NCBI GenBank assembly: GCA_002403905.1
Contig: DHIR01000128.1
Coordinates: 16,981-23,809, forward strand
Direction of reading: 5' to 3'
From: Mucilaginibacter sp. UBA4741
Lineage (GTDB): Bacteria; Bacteroidota; Bacteroidia; Sphingobacteriales; Sphingobacteriaceae
Length of the DNA stretch: 6,829 bases
A model generated the notes under the pieces. The model saw only the letters and a program-made list of their open reading frames with translations. It was not told the origin of the DNA and did no database searches. This document shows, piece by piece, positions 6,214 to 6,829 of this stretch (positions are counted from its first letter, which is position 1; each line of letters opens with the position of its first letter). Both the position numbers and the translations under genes were made by a program.

Positions 6214-6221
6214 TAACTTTA
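6214..6221 (+). promoter_or_regulatory. Possible -7 promoter element for the DUF3127 gene
   Basis: TAACTTTA matches the TAnnTTTG consensus except in the last base. It lies 21 nt upstream of the ATG at 6243, a usual distance for this phylum. A TTG at 6202-6204 is too close for a standard -33 box. The 108-bp gap after the sulfatase supports a separate promoter, but the match is imperfect. Confidence 0.35.
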
Positions 6222-6242
6222 CATTTTTAAGTTTTATAAATT

Positions 6243-6608
6243 ATGGAAATTAAGGGTAAGATACACGAAGTGTTCCCGACTGCGCAGGTTACTGAGGCAC
6301 TGAAAAAAAGAGAAGTTATAGTTGAATATGTAGAGAACCCGCAATACCCGGAGTACTTGAAGTTTGAAGCTATACAAGACCGCTGCAACTTATTAGACAA
6401 TGTAAAAGTTGGCGATGATGTTGAAGTTTTCTTTAATCTAAGAGGTCGCCCATGGACTGACAAGACCGGAAAAAAGAGTTATTTTAACTCTATGCAATTA
6501 TGGAAGATAAACGTATTAAGTGGTGCAGGCAGTGCAGCAGCAGCTCCGGCTTACGCCGCTCCAGCTGATATCAGCTCTGCTCCGGAGGATGACGATCTGC
6601 CATTTTAA
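6243..6608 (+). CDS. DUF3127 OB-fold-like protein with SSB-type acidic C-terminal tip
   Basis: This 121-residue cytosolic protein has no signal peptide. Residues 1-92 match my recollection of DUF3127, a small Bacteroidota family of unknown function: MEIKGKIHEVFPT, KREVIVEYVENPQYPEYLKFEAI, VGDDVEVFFNLRGRPW and KSYFNSMQLWKI. The strand pattern and the aromatic YFNSMQLWKI strand are like an OB fold. A flexible Ala/Pro/Ser linker follows (about 93-113), then the acidic end PEDDDLPF, with DDDLPF as residues 116-121. This differs by one conservative residue from DDDIPF, the tip by which bacterial SSB recruits replication and repair proteins. The domain order (OB-like core, disordered linker, acidic tip) copies SSB, so a single-stranded nucleic-acid role is a reasonable inference, not shown. 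It is unrelated in function to the sulfatase upstream and is followed by a strong terminator. Confidence 0.88.
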   Translation: MEIKGKIHEVFPTAQVTEALKKREVIVEYVENPQYPEYLKFEAIQDRCNLLDNVKVGDDVEVFFNLRGRPWTDKTGKKSYFNSMQLWKINVLSGAGSAAAAPAYAAPADISSAPEDDDLPF

Positions 6609-6640
6609 TAACTCATAAGGCCTATCACAAGTCTTTAAGT

Positions 6641-6676
6641 AACAGTAAAACCTCGCTTTGGCGGGGTTTTACTGTT
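6641..6676 (+). terminator. Strong intrinsic terminator after the DUF3127 gene
   Basis: A 16-bp stem (6641-6656 with 6661-6676, one T-G wobble) closes on the loop TTTG. The arms read AACAGTAAAACCTCGC and GCGGGGTTTTACTGTT. The A4/T4 runs sit in the middle of the stem, so the core GC hairpin CCTCGC/GCGGGG is followed at once by TTTT, as expected of a rho-independent terminator. Matching A-runs on the 5' side allow it to work on the minus strand too. It lies 32 nt past the DUF3127 stop codon. Confidence 0.85.
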
Positions 6677-6720
6677 TAGGGTGGCGGTTACTCACCCGAT
6701 CATCGCTACGCTCGATCACC

Positions 6721-6746
6721 CCCTCTTTCGCAAGCGATAAAGAGGG
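6721..6746. repeat. GC-rich inverted repeat, part of a probable dispersed intergenic repeat
   Basis: CCCTCTTT (6721-6728) pairs with AAAGAGGG (6739-6746), and the inside contains a second inverted pair, CGC/GCG around AA. The CCCTCTTT arm recurs at the right edge (6813-6820), where it is followed by CCGCGCAGC and probably starts another hairpin of the same kind. No coding frame covers it. I recall similar CCCTCTTT...AAAGAGGG text in intergenic DNA of Sphingobacteriaceae, which suggests a dispersed repeat, but copy number was not checked. Confidence 0.6.
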
Positions 6747-6760
6747 TTGGACCTAATTTA

Positions 6761-6793
6761 AGATTTGACAACTTTTTAAAAGTTGTCAAATCT
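6761..6793. repeat. 33-bp perfect inverted repeat
   Basis: AGATTTGACAACTTTT (6761-6776) and AAAAGTTGTCAAATCT (6778-6793) are perfect inverted copies around the single base T6777. A transcript would fold into a stem of 12-14 bp with an AU-only loop. It lies between two CCCTCTTT-type arms in gene-free DNA. It may terminate a leftward transcript from beyond the right edge, or be a unit of a dispersed repeat. Confidence 0.75.
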
Positions 6794-6829
6794 ATTGTGC
6801 AAAAATAAATAACCCTCTTTCCGCGCAGC

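Larger units (their letters stand above)
6677..6829. other. Gene-free intergenic region rich in inverted repeats
   Basis: After the terminator no credible coding frame reaches the window's end. The stretch begins with a GC-richer part holding CGAT-containing half repeats (6697-6717), followed by the CCCTCTTT hairpin, the 33-bp palindrome, and a second CCCTCTTT arm cut off by the window's end. This build-up of nested and repeated dyads is what one expects of a non-coding repeat element and not of a gene. Confidence 0.6.

Noticed and set aside
6227..6463. Minus-strand open frame antisense to the DUF3127 gene
   Set aside because: The plus strand carries the conserved protein; the antisense product is Ser/Thr-rich and featureless.
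6641..6829. Repeats at the right edge as a CRISPR array
   Set aside because: The repeats are hairpins of differing sequence, not regularly spaced direct repeats with unique spacers.

Overview
The window looks like chromosomal DNA of a Bacteroidota bacterium, most likely Sphingobacteriaceae (Mucilaginibacter/Pedobacter-like). Three things point there: signal peptides ending in '-A-Q', matches to the Bacteroidota -7 promoter element TAnnTTTG just upstream of several genes with no Shine-Dalgarno pattern, and a DUF3127 gene, a family found mainly in Bacteroidota. The genus is inferred from general resemblance and was not tested by search.

Layout from left to right. A secreted protein enters from the left edge on the minus strand; only its first 42 codons are present, and they resemble the start of a carbohydrate (OprB-like) porin. 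Next, also on minus, come an HD-domain phosphohydrolase and, just upstream of it, a small XRE-type repressor. The repressor has an 18-bp imperfect palindrome in front of it. Then follow a small periplasmic protein with a TonB-C-like fold and a THUMP-domain RNA methyltransferase whose start is better placed at 2972. Two sulfatases lie back to back around a 115-bp intergenic region: the minus-strand one has a non-canonical active site, the plus-strand one is fully canonical. On plus, a DUF3127 protein with an SSB-like acidic C-terminal tip follows, then a strong intrinsic terminator. The right edge is a gene-free 150-bp patch of inverted repeats that looks like a dispersed intergenic repeat.

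The genes do not form one pathway. The methyltransferase, HD hydrolase and DUF3127 protein look like housekeeping functions. The sulfatases and the porin fragment fit a bacterium that scavenges sulfated glycans, but there is no SusC/SusD pair, glycoside hydrolase or sulfatase-maturating enzyme here, so this is not a recognisable polysaccharide utilisation locus. I see no clear undescribed multi-gene system. The points most worth a second look are the SSB-like tip on the DUF3127 protein, the altered catalytic motifs of the first sulfatase, the palindromes at two promoters, and the repeat cluster at the right edge.
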